A DNA stretch of 64,000 nucleotides from an uncultured Prochlorococcus sp. (GTDB lineage: Bacteria; Cyanobacteriota; Cyanobacteriia; PCC-6307; Cyanobiaceae). The DNA is taken from contig CACNYU010000002.1 in NCBI GenBank assembly GCA_902624785.1, positions 16,007 to 80,006 of the forward strand, written 5' to 3'. The position numbers were made by a program, and so were the translations under genes. The notes beneath the pieces are model-generated. The model was not told the DNA's origin and did no database searches. It saw only the letters and a program-made list of their open reading frames with translations. Positions 1 through 9,493 of the stretch are shown here, in pieces; the first letter of the stretch is position 1; each line of letters opens with the position of its first letter.

Positions 1-1
1 A

Positions 2-769
2 AAAACAAAATTTTTAAAGACAAAAGACAGCAAAATGTTTAATAGTAGATTATTTTGGCATTGTCATTTTATTCAAAAATTAGAAACTCAGCCGGAACTA
101 GAGTTCAAGGAATATCATCCCTATTTTGAAAACATAAGAGTTAAAAATGATTATTTTCTTGAAGCCTGGAGTGAAGGTAAGACTGGATATCCATTCTTAG
201 ATGCTTGCATGAGATCACTAAACCACAATGGTTGGATTAATTTCAGAATGAGAGCAATGTTAATGTCATTTGCATCTTATAATCTTTGGATTCCTTGGCA
301 AGAATCTGGATTAAAATTAGCACAAAAGTTTATTGATTATGAACCGGGTATTCATTGGAATCAATGTCAAATGCAATCTGGCACAACTTCAATAAATACC
401 AATAGGATTTACAACCCCATTAAACAGGGGAAAGATCATGACCCAAAAGGAACTTTCATAAAAGAATGGGTTCCAGAATTAAAAGATTTTTCAGAAGATT
501 TAATACATGAACCATGGTTAATTAAAAATTTTGATAATTATTATTCTTACACTGTAAATTATGTTAAACCAATAGTAGACTTAAAACTTTCTTCCATATA
601 TGCAAGAAGATCATTATTCCAAATATCTCAAAAAGAAGGATATTGGAGTATCTCCAAGTTAATTTATGAAAAACATGGATCAAGAAAATCTACTTATAAG
701 AGTAAAGCAAAAAAAATTAAAAATAAAAAAACTTTAAATAAACAATTTGAATTAGATTTAAATTTATAA
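2..769 (+). CDS. DNA photolyase/cryptochrome family protein, C-terminal FAD-binding part (5' end outside window)
   Basis: The reading frame is open to the first base of the window, so the ATG at 35 is probably internal. Visible is the helical FAD-binding half of a class I photolyase/cryptochrome: the WHCHFIQKLE segment near the start, the NGWINFRMRAMLMSF helix, the IHWNQCQMQSGTT segment and the RIYNPIKQGKDHDP/WVPEL region, all typical of light-driven pyrimidine-dimer repair enzymes. The N-terminal antenna domain must lie upstream. The tail (last ~40 residues) is Lys-rich and low complexity. It could be a repair photolyase or a cryptochrome-like sensor; the visible part alone does not separate them. 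Confidence 0.88.
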   Translation, partial: KTKFLKTKDSKMFNSRLFWHCHFIQKLETQPELEFKEYHPYFENIRVKNDYFLEAWSEGKTGYPFLDACMRSLNHNGWINFRMRAMLMSFASYNLWIPWQESGLKLAQKFIDYEPGIHWNQCQMQSGTTSINTNRIYNPIKQGKDHDPKGTFIKEWVPELKDFSEDLIHEPWLIKNFDNYYSYTVNYVKPIVDLKLSSIYARRSLFQISQKEGYWSISKLIYEKHGSRKSTYKSKAKKIKNKKTLNKQFELDLNL

Positions 770-1031
770 AATATATCAAAACTTTCCTTACTAATTTAAT
801 TTCTAAAGAAATTATTGAACTAAAATTTGCCACTATTAAGAGAAATATTTAATAAATTAACAACGGCTATTCTTTATTCTATTAAATATCATTTTTAAAT
901 AATATAAATTCTCTTAATGGTTTTATATAAAAATGTTAACAAGTATTGAACATTTATATTTATTTTTTTATCAAAAGTAACAAGCGATACTTAAGTTTTC
1001 CAATTATATTTATATTATAGAATTTTTTATT

Positions 1032-1235
1032 ATGTCTTACGAAGCAGGGAGTAAAGAGTGCAGAAATTTAATTGATGCAAAAGAAAGTTTACTTTCCGCT
1101 ATGGAGTCTCTTGGTGAAATTAGAGACACTGAAAATCTCCAACTACAAATTAAAGATATTTACAATACTTTAGAAAAGATGCATGACAATAGAAGAGATT
1201 TAGAGTCAACTGCAAACAATTACAATTTAAAATAG
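1032..1235 (+). CDS. Small acidic helical protein, unknown function
   Basis: A 67-residue soluble protein, predicted mostly helical, with regularly spaced Leu/Ile that could form a short coiled coil (residues ~20-55). No enzymatic motif is visible and I do not recognise a family. It is convergent with the next small gene, 8 bases apart. The codon use matches the surrounding genome, and I read it as a lineage-specific conserved small protein. Function unknown. Confidence 0.6.
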   Translation: MSYEAGSKECRNLIDAKESLLSAMESLGEIRDTENLQLQIKDIYNTLEKMHDNRRDLESTANNYNLK

Positions 1236-1243
1236 TTTTAAAG

Positions 1244-1444
1244 TTATTCGAACTGATTTTTTATTTTTTTCTTATTCTTTTCAGATAACAATTGATGTAA
1301 AGCATCCAACTGAGCATGTACTTCTCTAGCTTCACCAGGATCAGGTAATAAACCTTCTTTCAATAACATTTGGTGCATATCTCTAAGTTCTAACCTTATA
1401 TATCGCAGGTGAGAACTTACCTCTTCTCTTTTTGCGGAACTCAT
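1244..1444 (-). CDS. Small helical protein, unknown function
   Basis: A 66-residue charged protein with two amphipathic helices (roughly residues 5-30 and 38-58) around a PDPGEAREV turn, ending in a Lys-rich tail. Its composition is less AT-driven than noise ORFs (Gly, Pro, Ala and His present), which supports a real gene. It converges with the gene at 1032-1235. No catalytic motif and no recognised family. Confidence 0.6.
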   Translation of the reverse strand: MSSAKREEVSSHLRYIRLELRDMHQMLLKEGLLPDPGEAREVHAQLDALHQLLSEKNKKKIKNQFE

Positions 1445-1560
1445 ATCATTGAATCAATATAAATATTATACAATATTGTTATAAAGGCGTTCTTTGTTTG
1501 ATTAGATAATAAAAATTTTTCATATCAAACTTGGCTATTATTAGTTATTAACTAAAAAAA

Positions 1561-1734
1561 ATGAAAAAGAAATCAAAGAAAAGAAAAGTCAGATCAAATC
1601 TTACAAATAAGAAAGAATCTGGTGAAAATAAAAATACTGCAAAAATTGTATTATTTATATTTGGAATTGGACCAATAATTGGAATAATTATATTTCTTGC
1701 TAGTAAAGGATTTTTTAATTCACCTCAAATATAA
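1561..1734 (+). CDS. Small single-pass membrane protein with a basic N-terminus
   Basis: A 57-residue ORF beginning ATG. About 25 residues of Lys/Arg-rich sequence precede one strongly hydrophobic segment (residues ~30-50, rich in Ile, Gly and Phe), giving an inside-positive single-pass topology. The layout recalls small thylakoid or plasma-membrane proteins of picocyanobacteria, but no known photosystem subunit matches. Function unknown. Confidence 0.55.
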   Translation: MKKKSKKRKVRSNLTNKKESGENKNTAKIVLFIFGIGPIIGIIIFLASKGFFNSPQI

Positions 1735-1829
1735 AAATTATTAGCAATTAGACATAATTTATTAAAATATAAATTTAACTAGATTTTTATCAAATTATAG
1801 TTAAGTTAATTTTATAAATTTAAAAATTT

Positions 1830-1985
1830 ATGAGATATTTAAATCCCTCTACAAGGTTAAAATTAAATGATATTATACTTAGAATAAATAATAAACAAAT
1901 TGTTACTCTGTCCGAGAGAATATTTTTAAATAAATATTTGGATAAATTTCCTTACTTAAATACATTATTTAAAAAGATCATCTAA
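1830..1985 (+). CDS. Small protein, unknown function
   Basis: A 51-residue ORF starting ATG, predicted helical, basic and Leu/Ile/Asn-rich. Its end overlaps the 3' end of the convergent gene at 1978-2199 by 8 bases, a tight arrangement common in this genome. There is no motif to assign a role. It could be a chance ORF in AT-rich DNA. Confidence 0.35.
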   Translation: MRYLNPSTRLKLNDIILRINNKQIVTLSERIFLNKYLDKFPYLNTLFKKII

Positions 1986-2199
1986 ATTTCCTTAATGATT
2001 TAATACGAAAATTTGCTATTTGAAAAGCTGTTTCTGGGTTTGATTTAACAAATGGATGATCTGATAGTAAGTCAATAACCTTATTTATTTTTAAAATTTC
2101 ATTTTCACATTCAAATTTTTGCCACTCTTCATCAAAAGACATAGCAAAACTATCAGCGTTATTAAAAGTTCTCTCCTTCACATTTCTATGAAATTTCAA
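1978..2199 (-). CDS. Small protein, unknown function
   Basis: A 73-residue soluble protein containing an FDEEWQKFECENEI segment and a helical C-terminus (NPETAFQIANFRIKSLRKF). No membrane segment or signal peptide is visible. The mixed composition with Trp, Cys and His argues for a real gene. The family is not recognised. Confidence 0.5.
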   Translation of the reverse strand: MKFHRNVKERTFNNADSFAMSFDEEWQKFECENEILKINKVIDLLSDHPFVKSNPETAFQIANFRIKSLRKFR

Positions 2200-2282
2200 A
2201 TTTGATTATATTTTAATTTAAGTTTTGAAGTTTATTGAAAGAACTTAAGAATTGTTAGATATTTGACAAAAGTGTTACAATA

Positions 2283-2669
2283 ATGACAAAAGATTTTTTT
2301 ATGGACAGTAGCGTAAAAAGAATTGGTTATCTTCCAAGAAAAAGAGTCTTAGAGATAATTGATAAAATCTCTCAAACTGAATCTATAAGCAGATCAAAAG
2401 TTGTTGGGATATTAGTAGAGGAAGCTCTAGGAGCGAGGGGAATTGATAACTTTGGTTTTAGCAATAAGATTAGTCAAGATAATAATAAAATTGCAAACAT
2501 TTCAAATAGTGTTAAAACTAATCAAAATATTAATATAGCTGAAGATGAATTTGTTGATGATAGTGGTTATACATTTTCATCAAATAATAATCTAGGAAGA
2601 GATATTTCCTCATCCGATATAGAATTAGCAAACAAAATAAATCTTTTAAAGAAATCAGGCTTAATTTAA
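2283..2669 (+). CDS. Ribbon-helix-helix-like protein
   Basis: A 128-residue protein. Residues ~12-50 fit a ribbon-helix-helix fold: a short strand (RIGYLPRKR), a helix (VLEIIDKISQTESI) and a second helix beginning SRSKVVGILVEEAL, with the Ser-Arg-Ser at the helix start typical of CopG/Arc-type proteins. The rest is an Asn/Ser-rich, probably disordered linker, then a short C-terminal helix. RHH proteins usually bind DNA as dimers, so a transcription or nucleoid role is possible. No antitoxin-type toxin partner is adjacent. Confidence 0.5.
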   Translation: MTKDFFMDSSVKRIGYLPRKRVLEIIDKISQTESISRSKVVGILVEEALGARGIDNFGFSNKISQDNNKIANISNSVKTNQNINIAEDEFVDDSGYTFSSNNNLGRDISSSDIELANKINLLKKSGLI

Positions 2670-2830
2670 AAATTAAACCATTTATAAAAAGTCAATCTGA
2701 TTGTAGCAAGATTAAATTTTTAATAATAAATCAAATAATGAATAAGCAAAAATTAGTAAGCTTTTATCCAGAAATAAAGTAGAAATATTAAAGATAGGAG
2801 ATATAATTCAAATAATAATAAAATTTAAAA

Positions 2831-3118
2831 GTGGATAAAAAACCTATTCATGTTATTGCTAAAGATCTTGGCATAGATGCTAAAAAAGTTATTAACGCAT
2901 GCAACCAGATTGGAATTTATGCAAAGGGAGCATCAAAGAGGCTAGATTATAGAGAGGAAGAAAAAATTAAATATTATTTTAATAATGGAAAAAATGTAGC
3001 TAATGAGGTTATAGATATAAAGATAAATTCTTTAAATGAGAGTAAAAATGATAATGAATTTATTAATAAATCAAATAATAATAAATATTTTCCAAATAGA
3101 TTAATCAAAGCAATGTAA
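2831..3118 (+). CDS. Stand-alone IF2 N-terminal-like domain protein
   Basis: A 95-residue protein starting GTG. Residues 3-50 match the pattern of the small N-terminal domain of translation initiation factor IF2: 'hVIAKDLGIDAKKVINACNQIG' followed by a KGASKRLDYREEEKI segment, i.e. helix-turn-helix with the G-I-A-K/S-S-L pattern. The C-terminus is Asn/Lys-rich and disordered. No GTPase domain is present, so it is not IF2 itself. It may bind RNA or the ribosome; this role is inferred from the domain only. Confidence 0.55.
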   Translation: MDKKPIHVIAKDLGIDAKKVINACNQIGIYAKGASKRLDYREEEKIKYYFNNGKNVANEVIDIKINSLNESKNDNEFINKSNNNKYFPNRLIKAM

Positions 3119-3202
3119 AAATTGCGTTTTATAGAATAAATCCCTATTTAATAATCACGCATAAAACATTTTTTTAGATATCATAAGTAAAATTACTTAA
3201 TT

Positions 3203-3613
3203 ATGAATAATAACGAGATTTTAAATACTTTAGATGAATCTTGGTCCAAACAAAGGTTGATCGAAAAGATTAAGAAAGGTCAAAATCCTGAACAAATTGT
3301 GAGGGATTTTATTAATGAGAATAGAAATGATTTAGATATAATAATTAAATTATTAAATCAGCAAGAAAATAATGTTCTTAGTTATATGGAAACGATCGCT
3401 AATTGTGAAATTAATTTAATAAAGGAGTTAAGAAAGAAACAACATGTTCCAAATATTCAAATTGCAAAAAATTTCAATCCTATAAATCCAATAGTAAAAA
3501 TTTACAAAGAATTTCACCTGTCTTTATTTATGAAAAAGTGGAGTAATCAATTTGTAATTGGAATTTTAATCATGATTTCTATAATATCTTTGACCAAACA
3601 AGCTTGGGCATAA
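3203..3613 (+). CDS. Protein with C-terminal membrane anchor, unknown function
   Basis: A 136-residue protein, hydrophilic and helical for ~110 residues, then one C-terminal hydrophobic segment (residues ~115-132, FVIGILIMISIISL) that would anchor it in a membrane with the bulk in the cytoplasm. A run of Asn/Gln/Glu-rich helices lies in the middle. It sits 38 bases upstream of the DNA-repair module on the same strand, but nothing in it suggests a repair role. Confidence 0.55.
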   Translation: MNNNEILNTLDESWSKQRLIEKIKKGQNPEQIVRDFINENRNDLDIIIKLLNQQENNVLSYMETIANCEINLIKELRKKQHVPNIQIAKNFNPINPIVKIYKEFHLSLFMKKWSNQFVIGILIMISIISLTKQAWA

Positions 3614-3651
3614 TTCGTTAAATTAATTTATATGGATTTCATTTAAATTGA

Positions 3652-4641
3652 TTGGTTAACTCTAAACAAAATTTAATTACCCAAAAAAGTAAAGGATTAT
3701 ATTGCGAATCAGCAAATATCTGGATAGATCCATATAAACCAGTTGAAAAAGCGATAATATCACATGCTCATTCTGATCACTTCAGCAAGGGATGCGGAGA
3801 ATATATTTGTTCAATCGAAACTGGTTTTTTATTAAGAAAAAGATTTGGAAATAATATAAATTTAAAAGTTATTGATTATGATAAAAAATTATTAATTAAT
3901 GGTATAAATTTCTCATTACATCCTTCTGGGCATATTTTAGGTTCTTCTCAAATAAAGATAATGGCAGGTTCTGAGAAATGGTTAATAACAGGTGACCTTA
4001 AAAGACAAAAAGATAATACTTGCGAAAGTTATGAAAGAATAAAATCCGATTTTTTAATATGCGAATCAACATTTGGATTACCTATATTTAATTGGGAATC
4101 AACCGACAAGATTATAGATGACATTACAAATTGGGTTAGTCAATCTGAAGATTCAACATCAATTCTTTTTTGTTATTCCTTAGGTAAAGCTCAAAGATTA
4201 TTAAGTCATCTAAATAGCAAAAACTTTAAAAATATTTATGTACACAAAAGCATTAAGAAAATGAACTTAATATACAAAAAATTCGGTGTCGAACATTTAG
4301 AAGCAAAGATTTTTGATAATGACTTAGAAATAAATAATCTTAAAAATAACTTATTATTACTTCCGCTTTCATTAAATAATAAAAATTTCTTGAAAAAATT
4401 TAAAAAAGTAAAAACTGGTTTTGCAAGTGGTTGGATGTCTATAAGAGCATTAAAAAAAAGATCTGGCTTTGATAAGGGATTTGCTATTTCTGATCATGCA
4501 GATTGGAATGGCTTAATCAAAACCATAAAAGAATCAAAAGCAAAAAATATTTTTCTCAATCATGGAGATGGAGAATCATTAGCTAAATTCCTAAGAGATA
4601 AAGAAGATTTTAATATTAAACAATTAAAAGAAATCAAATGA
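3652..4641 (+). CDS. Ligase-associated MBL-fold DNA exonuclease
   Basis: A 329-residue metallo-beta-lactamase/beta-CASP-like nuclease. The metal motif HAHSDH is at residues 38-43, with further ligand candidates H94 (PSGHILGS), D115 (ITGDLK), D281/H282 (ISDHADW) and H304. This matches the exonuclease that accompanies bacterial ATP-dependent ligases in a conserved DNA-damage-response cluster. The start is taken as TTG, right after an upstream stop-rich stretch. Its stop overlaps the ligase ATG (ATGA), so the two are translationally coupled. Expected role: processing of DNA ends before ligation. Confidence 0.85.
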   Translation: MVNSKQNLITQKSKGLYCESANIWIDPYKPVEKAIISHAHSDHFSKGCGEYICSIETGFLLRKRFGNNINLKVIDYDKKLLINGINFSLHPSGHILGSSQIKIMAGSEKWLITGDLKRQKDNTCESYERIKSDFLICESTFGLPIFNWESTDKIIDDITNWVSQSEDSTSILFCYSLGKAQRLLSHLNSKNFKNIYVHKSIKKMNLIYKKFGVEHLEAKIFDNDLEINNLKNNLLLLPLSLNNKNFLKKFKKVKTGFASGWMSIRALKKRSGFDKGFAISDHADWNGLIKTIKESKAKNIFLNHGDGESLAKFLRDKEDFNIKQLKEIK

Positions 4642-6272
4642 GCCTTAATAAATTTTCTAAATTATTTGAAGAATTAGATTCAAATAATAGTACTAATAAA
4701 AAAGTTAATGCTTTAACTAAATACTTTAAAGAAAATAGTAATTTAGATAATATTTGGACAATATATTTATTAATAGGTAAGAGGAATAAAAGATTTATAA
4801 GTGGTAAATCACTTAGAGAGTATTATGCAGATATTTATAAAATGCCTACATGGTTAATAGAAACTTGTTATGCAAAAGTTGGAGATTCAGCAGAAGTTAT
4901 TTCTTTGCTTTTACAAGATAAATTATTAGAAAAAGATATTAAAGAGGATATATCTCTAGATCAATTAATAAATAAAATCCTTCCAAAATTATACAAATTG
5001 GATGAAAATAAAAAAAAATCCTACATTAAACTTCTATGGGAAAAAAACACAAAAGATAATCAATTAGTTTTTAATAAAATCCTCACAGGTACATTCAGGA
5101 TAGGAGTATCTAAAGGTCTTGTAATAAAAGCCATATCAAATATGATTAAAATCGATGAATCTATAATTCTTCATAGGCTAATGGGTGATTTTGAACCAAA
5201 TGAAGAAACATATATGTTTTTAATTAATCAAAAATTAGAACTAAAAGAACTTGATTATAAACCTTACCCTTTTCAATTAGCCAATACATTTGATGAGAAG
5301 ATTAAAGAAACAACATTAATAAATGAATATCAATTTGAATCAAAATGGGACGGCATTAGAAGTCAAATAATAAAAAGATCTAACAATATATCAATATGGA
5401 CAAGAGGTGAAGAGTTAGTTAATAAAACTTTTCCTGAATTATTAAAGATAATATCAAATTTTAAAAATGACTTTGTTTTAGATGGTGAAATTTTAATTTG
5501 GGATGAAAAAAAAAATTGCCCCAAAGATTTTTCACAATTACAGAAGAGACTTGGAAGAAAATCACCCTCTATAAAAATTCAAAAAGATTTACCGGTAGTT
5601 TTTATTGCATATGATATTTTAGAAATCAATGGAAATGATATAAGAAGTAAAACTTTAAGTGAGAGAAGAAATATTCTTGAAGAAAAATTGTTAAATTCCA
5701 TATCAAAAGATCCATCTATTATTTCTGAAAAGATAAAAATTACGAAATTGCTAAAAATAAATAACTGGGATGATGTAGAAGAAGCAAAAAACTCTTCTAG
5801 GGAAATAAATACTGAAGGTTTAGTTATAAAAAATAAAAATTCTAAATATTTACCTGGGAGGAAGAGAGGTAGTTGGTGGAAATATAAAATAGATCCGATG
5901 CAACTTGATGGGGTTTTAATTTATGCGAGACCTGGAAGCGGAAAAAGGGCTGATTTATATACTGACTATAGTTTTGCTATTTGGAAGAATAATGAACTTA
6001 TAAAATTTGCAAATGCTTATTCAGGACTTAATAATGAAGAAATTAGAGAATTAGATAAATGGATTAGAAAAAATACATTAGAAAGATATGGGCCAGTAAG
6101 ATCTGTTAAGCCTGAATTAGTATTTGAAATATCATTTGATAATATACAAATTTCTAAACGTCATAAAGCAGGAATTGCCTTAAGATTTCCAAGAATAACA
6201 AAATGGAGAAAAGATAAAAACATAATGGATGCAGATAATTTAGAAAATGCAATAAAAATGATAAAAAATTAA
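4638..6272 (+). CDS. ATP-dependent DNA ligase (ligase-associated repair cluster)
   Basis: A 544-residue ATP-dependent ligase. The nucleotidyl-lysine motif is ESKWDGIR with the lysine near residue 236. Motif III (VLDGEIL), motif IV (TEGLVIKN) and motif V (WWKYKID) follow, then an OB-fold region. The ~200-residue N-terminal helical DNA-binding domain is intact. This is the LigB/ligase I-like type, distinct from the NAD-dependent replicative LigA. It is flanked by exonuclease and helicase genes with 4-base overlap and 2-base spacing, a single operon. Expected role: sealing breaks during repair. Confidence 0.9.
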   Translation: MSLNKFSKLFEELDSNNSTNKKVNALTKYFKENSNLDNIWTIYLLIGKRNKRFISGKSLREYYADIYKMPTWLIETCYAKVGDSAEVISLLLQDKLLEKDIKEDISLDQLINKILPKLYKLDENKKKSYIKLLWEKNTKDNQLVFNKILTGTFRIGVSKGLVIKAISNMIKIDESIILHRLMGDFEPNEETYMFLINQKLELKELDYKPYPFQLANTFDEKIKETTLINEYQFESKWDGIRSQIIKRSNNISIWTRGEELVNKTFPELLKIISNFKNDFVLDGEILIWDEKKNCPKDFSQLQKRLGRKSPSIKIQKDLPVVFIAYDILEINGNDIRSKTLSERRNILEEKLLNSISKDPSIISEKIKITKLLKINNWDDVEEAKNSSREINTEGLVIKNKNSKYLPGRKRGSWWKYKIDPMQLDGVLIYARPGSGKRADLYTDYSFAIWKNNELIKFANAYSGLNNEEIRELDKWIRKNTLERYGPVRSVKPELVFEISFDNIQISKRHKAGIALRFPRITKWRKDKNIMDADNLENAIKMIKN

Positions 6273-6274
6273 TT

Positions 6275-8752
6275 ATGAAAAAAATATTTGAAAAGGATCC
6301 AGAGAATCATATTATAAGATTTTTCAAGAAAAACAATTGGCAACCATTAGACTTTCAAATTAAGGCCTGGGAATCTTATTTAAAAGGTGAAAGTGGAATT
6401 ATACAAGTTCCAACAGGTTGCGGCAAAACTTATGCAGCCTTAATGGGACCACTTTTAAAATTAAAAGAACTAAAGTGTTCAAAAGGTATAAATATTTTAT
6501 TAGTTACTCCATTAAAAGCTTTAAGTAGAGATTTAAAAAAATCTATAATTACTGTTACTAAATCTTTCGATGATAATATTAAAGTAGGAATTAGAAATGG
6601 TGATACATCTAATTATGAGAGGAGAAAGCAAATAATTAAACCTCCTAACATTTTAATAACAACTCCTGAATCATTAACTTTATTAATTGCGAGTAAAGAG
6701 TCGAATAAATTATTTACTAATTTATTTTCAATTATTATTGATGAATGGCATGAATTAATGGGTTGCAAAAGAGGTAATCAATGTGAACTAGCTTTAAGTT
6801 GGCTAAGAGGAAATAATCCAAATATTCAAATATGGGCTATGAGCGCAACTATTGGAAATATAAATGATGCCGCTAGTTCAATATTAGGATTAAGCTCTAA
6901 ACAGCCTAAAATAATTAAAAGTAATTTAATTAAAAAAATAGAAATTCAAAGTGTTATTCCAGATGACATTGGTACATTTCCATGGAGTGGTCATTTAGGA
7001 ATTAAAAGTCATAAATCACTTTTAAAAAAAATTGATAAAGATAAAAGCACATTAATATTCACAAATACAAGGAATCAATCTGAAAGATGGTTTCAATGCC
7101 TAAGATATTTTAACCCAGAAATGGAAGATAATATTGCTCTGCATCATGGCTCATTAGATAAAGATGCTAGAAAATCAGTGGAAGAAGGAGTTAAAAAGGG
7201 GTTTATAAAATGGGTAGTTTGTACTAGTTCTCTAGATTTGGGAGTTGATTTTCAACCGGTAGAACAAATCGTTCAAATAGGAAGTGCTAAAAACATAGGT
7301 CGTCTTATTCAAAGGGCTGGCAGAAGCGCGCATAAACCTGGAGGTATATCAAAAATATTATTTATGCCAACAAATGCTCTTGAATTATTAGAAATTAGTG
7401 CTATGCGAAGGTTGATAAATAAAGGGATTACAGAAAAAATAAATATTCCTGAAATGTCATATGATGTACTTCTACAGCATTTAGTGACTTTAGCTTGTGG
7501 GCCTGGTTTTAATCCAAACATAGAAAAAGAAAGAATAAAAAATTGCTTCAGTTATAGAAATTTAAAAGATGAAGATTGGCAATGGTGCTTGGACTTCTTA
7601 GAGTATGGAGGAAGATGTCTTAAAGCCTATCCAAAATACAAAAAGATAGAAAAAAGTTATGAATTTAATAGTAAAAAAAATTTTACATATATAGTAAAAG
7701 ATAAATCATTAATTAGAATTCATAAATTTAATATTGGAACAATTACAAGTGATAAATCAGTTCAGGTTAAATATTTAAAAGGAAAATCACTTGGAAGCTT
7801 GGAAGAGAATTTCGCTTCAAAATTAAAGATTGGTGATACTTTTTTCTTTGCAGGTAAAATGCTTGAATTTATAAAAATTAGAGATATGATTTTGTATGTA
7901 AAAAAGTCGTCCAAAAAAAATTCAAAGATCCCAGCTTGGATTGGAGGACAAATGGTTATATCTGATCTACTAAGTAAAAACATAAGAAAAGAAATAAGTC
8001 TTACCAATCAAATATTTAAATTTAAGGGATTTATTAATGAAGAATTGAAATCTTTATTGCCAATATTGGGTAAGCAGAAGGAGATTTCCAATATCCCAAA
8101 GGAGAACCAATTACTTGCAGAAATTTATTCTTATAAAGGTTTTAAAACACTATTCGTTTTTCCTTTAGAAGGCAAATTTGTCAATGAAGGTATTGCATTC
8201 TTATGGGCATTAAGATTTGCAAATATGAATAAATCTACTTTTAGTATTACTGCAAATGATTTCGGATTTAGTTTAACTTCAAAAGAAAACTATGATTTTT
8301 CATTATTAAAAAGTAATTTATCCTATTTTATGAATAGTAAAAATATTGCGGAAGATTTGGAAAATGCAATAAATTTTTCAGAATTAACGAAAAATAAATT
8401 TAAAAATATTGCTCAAATAAGCGGATTAGTCAATAATAATAATCCATCTAAATTAAAAACATCTAGTCAATTAAGCATTAGCTCAAATTTATTATTTGAA
8501 GTTTTTAATAAGTACGAAAATAATCATTTATTACTTAAACAATCATATTATGAAGTAAAAAAACAACAATTAGAAATTGACCGAATAAATTCCTGTATTC
8601 AAAGAATGAGCAAATTAGATATTATTCTTAATGAAACAAAGTATCCTAGCCCATTTGCATTTCCATTACTTGTAGAAAGGTTAAACAATACATTAAGTAA
8701 TGAAACAATAGAAGAAAGAGTAAATAAATTAATAAAATCTTATGAAAAATAA
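6275..8752 (+). CDS. Ligase-associated DEXH-box helicase (Lhr-like)
   Basis: An 825-residue superfamily 2 helicase: Walker A VPTGCGKT (residues 45-52), a DEWH box in place of DEAH (156-159), MSATI motif III (189-193), TNTRNQSE (motif IV region) and motif VI QRAGRSAHKPG (from 346). The long C-terminal half (~450 residues) resembles the winged-helix/Lhr-extension region of the ligase-associated helicases and is more divergent. It follows the ligase with only 2 bases between, and its end overlaps the next gene by 11 bases. Confidence 0.87.
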   Translation: MKKIFEKDPENHIIRFFKKNNWQPLDFQIKAWESYLKGESGIIQVPTGCGKTYAALMGPLLKLKELKCSKGINILLVTPLKALSRDLKKSIITVTKSFDDNIKVGIRNGDTSNYERRKQIIKPPNILITTPESLTLLIASKESNKLFTNLFSIIIDEWHELMGCKRGNQCELALSWLRGNNPNIQIWAMSATIGNINDAASSILGLSSKQPKIIKSNLIKKIEIQSVIPDDIGTFPWSGHLGIKSHKSLLKKIDKDKSTLIFTNTRNQSERWFQCLRYFNPEMEDNIALHHGSLDKDARKSVEEGVKKGFIKWVVCTSSLDLGVDFQPVEQIVQIGSAKNIGRLIQRAGRSAHKPGGISKILFMPTNALELLEISAMRRLINKGITEKINIPEMSYDVLLQHLVTLACGPGFNPNIEKERIKNCFSYRNLKDEDWQWCLDFLEYGGRCLKAYPKYKKIEKSYEFNSKKNFTYIVKDKSLIRIHKFNIGTITSDKSVQVKYLKGKSLGSLEENFASKLKIGDTFFFAGKMLEFIKIRDMILYVKKSSKKNSKIPAWIGGQMVISDLLSKNIRKEISLTNQIFKFKGFINEELKSLLPILGKQKEISNIPKENQLLAEIYSYKGFKTLFVFPLEGKFVNEGIAFLWALRFANMNKSTFSITANDFGFSLTSKENYDFSLLKSNLSYFMNSKNIAEDLENAINFSELTKNKFKNIAQISGLVNNNNPSKLKTSSQLSISSNLLFEVFNKYENNHLLLKQSYYEVKKQQLEIDRINSCIQRMSKLDIILNETKYPSPFAFPLLVERLNNTLSNETIEERVNKLIKSYEK

Positions 8753-9401
8753 TAAAACATTCTCTTACATTAATTTTTCTTGGCATGGTACCAAATTAGA
8801 ACTACATGCTAGTCAAGTTCTATTTATACCCATAACAGGGGAATTGCTAATAAGTGACGTACATATTGGGAAAGCAGAGTATTTTCAATTGAATGGTATT
8901 CCTCTAACAAATAATGAAGACGAAAATAATATTAATCGAATTTATAAGTTAATAAATCAATTCAAACCAAGAAAATTAATTATTTTAGGAGATTTATTTC
9001 ATAGTAGGTACTCCCTAAATAAAAATCTTATTTATAAATTGGAAAGACTTTTTAAAATGTTTAAAAATAAAATTGAATTAATAGAAGGAAATCATGATAG
9101 AGGTTGTCAAATAAATTATATTTCTTACTTAAAAGAAAAAAAATCATTAAACCTTATCTTTACTCATGAACCCAGGACTAAAAAAGACAAAAATATATTA
9201 AATATTTGTGGACATTATCACCCAAAATTAATTTTAAAAAACAGCCAAGATAAACTTTCTTTTAAATGTTTTGCTTTTGATTCACTTAACAATAATCTAT
9301 ATCTTCCATCATTTGGTGATTTGACTGGTGGTTTTTTGTGTAAAAAACATTTTAAGAAATGGGCATTAATTTCTGAAAATGACATTGTTGAAATTAATTA
9401 G
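8742..9401 (+). CDS. pdeM: Ligase-associated metallophosphoesterase, PdeM type
   Basis: A 219-residue calcineurin-like phosphoesterase carrying the full metal-ligand set: DVH (D39, H41), GDLFHS (D84, H87), GNHD (116-119), TH (H142) and GHYHP (H158, H160). Family and position match the small endonuclease/phosphoesterase that completes the exonuclease-ligase-helicase cluster in many bacteria. The start overlaps the helicase end by 11 bases. All four products probably act on the same damaged-DNA substrate; the exact lesion is not known from sequence. Confidence 0.85.
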   Translation: MKNNKTFSYINFSWHGTKLELHASQVLFIPITGELLISDVHIGKAEYFQLNGIPLTNNEDENNINRIYKLINQFKPRKLIILGDLFHSRYSLNKNLIYKLERLFKMFKNKIELIEGNHDRGCQINYISYLKEKKSLNLIFTHEPRTKKDKNILNICGHYHPKLILKNSQDKLSFKCFAFDSLNNNLYLPSFGDLTGGFLCKKHFKKWALISENDIVEIN

Positions 9402-9493
9402 ATAAATTTCAAGTGATAAAAAATTGGTACAAACATACCCTTGTTTTTATAAATAAATTTGCGTTATAAAAAAAATAAACTATAAATATTGAC

